DNA from: Batrachochytrium dendrobatidis JAM81
Taxonomy: Eukaryota > Chytridiomycota > Chytridiomycetes > Rhizophydiales
Assembly (NCBI RefSeq): GCF_000203795.2
Contig: NW_006281102.1
Coordinates: 2,501-35,380 of the forward strand
Length of the DNA: 32,880 bases
Direction of reading: 5' to 3'
Of the stretch, positions 32,042 through 32,880 are shown piece by piece; position 1 is the stretch's first letter, and every line of letters starts with the position of its first letter. The notes under the pieces are model-generated. The model saw only the letters and a program-made list of their open reading frames with translations. It was not told the DNA's origin and did no database searches. The position numbers and the translations under genes were made by a program.

Positions 32042-32736
32042 TCAACAGTTCCATGAAGTTCCCGAAACACTATTCCATCCCAACTGTGCTCCATACGCTG
32101 TATTAATCTGGCATGCTGCCGAATTGAATGTTGTCAGCGCATTTTGGGTTGCAGTCTGTAGATACAGCGCATTGGCATGTGCTGCAGCTTGCTGATTAGC
32201 AGCGGCTATATTATTCCAAATAGCCTGATTCTATAATGGGTTTACATGTTAATATTTAGAATAGTAACTCAACCCTTCGAGTTTAAAGTTACCTGAAGTG
32301 CGAGATTTTGCTGCAGAGCAATCATTGCATTATAATAATTGCCATCGTTGTCCCAGTAAGTAGACAAACAGCCAGCATTCCACAAAACATTTCCATAACT
32401 AGCCAGATTGGTATTCCAGTTCTGCCACTGAGCCCAGTATACAGATGGATCAACCACTGGTGCCGCGGCTGCACCACCAACAGCATTGGCCGAAGCAATA
32501 GCTACGCCATTGGTTGCTATGGCAGTAGCAGTGGCCTGAACTTGTGCTTGAATGGCTGTTTGTTGTTGCTGCATGGTGGTATGAAACTGCATCGCAGCAG
32601 TCCCATATTGATCAAGAGTGTATGGACAACCTGTGCCCAAATCGCGTTTCTCAGTCGTGTAACCCATAGTAGTATAAGATGGAATGGCTGCTGCGATCTG
32701 CACCATCACTGCAGTTATAATAGTAAACAGATACAT
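32042..32736 (-). CDS. Ala/Gln-rich secreted protein, two exons
   Basis: Exon 1 runs to 32293, a 62-bp intron at 32231-32292 (GTAACT to TATAG, phase 0) follows, and exon 2 is 32230-32042 with stop TGA. The ATG at 32736 gives MYLFTIITAVMVQIAAA, a signal peptide. An in-frame ATG five codons earlier (32751) lies close to the TATAAAA at 32781-32790, so the later one is preferred. After cleavage comes TEKRDLGTGCPYTLDQYG with a dibasic site, then alternating Gln/Ala/Thr helices (QQQQTAIQAQVQATATAIAT) and, in exon 2, an Ala/Gln/Asn helix (AAANQQAAAHANALY). Four Cys are spread along the mature chain (near CPYTL, GCLSTYW, ACQINT, and WNC at the end), suggesting two disulfides. About 210 residues. Family not recognised; likely cell-surface or secreted. 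Confidence 0.8.
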
Positions 32737-32780
32737 TTTATAAATAGCCAAGATTGGTTGATCAATAAAGATAGTGTATT

Positions 32781-32790
32781 GGCTTTTATA
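32781..32790 (-). promoter_or_regulatory. TATA box
   Basis: Minus-strand TATAAAAGCC, 45-55 bp upstream of the preferred start codon of the Ala/Gln-rich secreted protein. Confidence 0.6.
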
Positions 32791-32880
32791 TTCCTCAACT
32801 GCAAGGTTTTATTCCCACATTCGAATCAAATACAGCTTTACAATCCATTCCAACAAATAATAAAATAGCTTAAACATCCT

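Noticed and set aside
32308..32868. 186-codon open frame on the plus strand
   Set aside because: It is antisense to the two-exon Ala/Gln-rich secreted protein, which has a signal peptide, clean splice sites and a TATA box.
1..32880. tRNA, rRNA or other structured RNA genes
   Set aside because: None recognised by eye on either strand; a covariance-model search would be decisive.

Overview
The window looks like a repeat-rich, AT-rich piece of a chytrid fungal genome, most likely Batrachochytrium (the amphibian chytrid group). Three things point there. Genes are split by short GT-AG introns of about 60 to 115 bp. There is a Crinkler (CRN)-type effector gene. Several small secreted proteins have the signal peptides and low-complexity tails I associate with the lineage-specific secreted families of this genus. 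The genus is my inference from recognised families; no search was run.

Layout. 1-8.4 kb holds no intact gene. It contains decayed coding traces, an 829-bp tandem duplication with a third diverged copy, a 0.7-kb minisatellite and a broken Tc1/IS630-type transposase. 8.7-9.4 kb (-) is a secreted protein gene with one frameshift. 9.77-10.93 kb is one arm of a 1.15-kb inverted repeat whose partner lies at 28.93-30.07 kb. 11.8-12.3 kb (-) is a broken reading frame with a hydrophobic start. 12.6-14.3 kb (-) is a CRN effector relic with at least three lesions. 14.7-17.0 kb carries two convergent decayed coding stretches of unknown origin. 17.1-18.1 kb (-) is a repetitive secreted protein with one frameshift. 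19.5-21.1 kb (-) is a four-exon secreted aspartyl-protease-like gene that appears to have lost its catalytic residues. 23.3-24.2 kb (-) is a secreted basic protein split by one in-frame TAG. 26.5-27.3 kb (+) is an intact secreted coiled-coil protein, paralogous to the 8.7-kb gene and sharing its promoter. 28.0-28.9 kb repeats the promoter and first exon of the protease and then an unknown decayed ORF. 29.9-31.2 kb (+) is a Dicer-type RNase III plus dsRBD fragment starting at the inverted-repeat junction. 31.3-31.9 kb (-) is a two-exon basic protein. 32.0-32.7 kb (-) is a two-exon Ala/Gln-rich secreted protein.

Six secreted-type reading frames plus one cytoplasmic-effector relic sit in about 24 kb between repeat copies, and most are damaged or altered at key residues. 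This is the pattern expected of a fast-evolving effector compartment, where duplication, frameshift and loss outpace selection. No operon logic applies, because each gene has its own promoter; TATA-like boxes are visible upstream of several. The most informative signals are the double active-site loss in the protease, the promoter shared by the two secreted paralogs, the Dicer piece cut at a repeat boundary, and repeated unknown ORF traces that may derive from an undescribed mobile or viral element.
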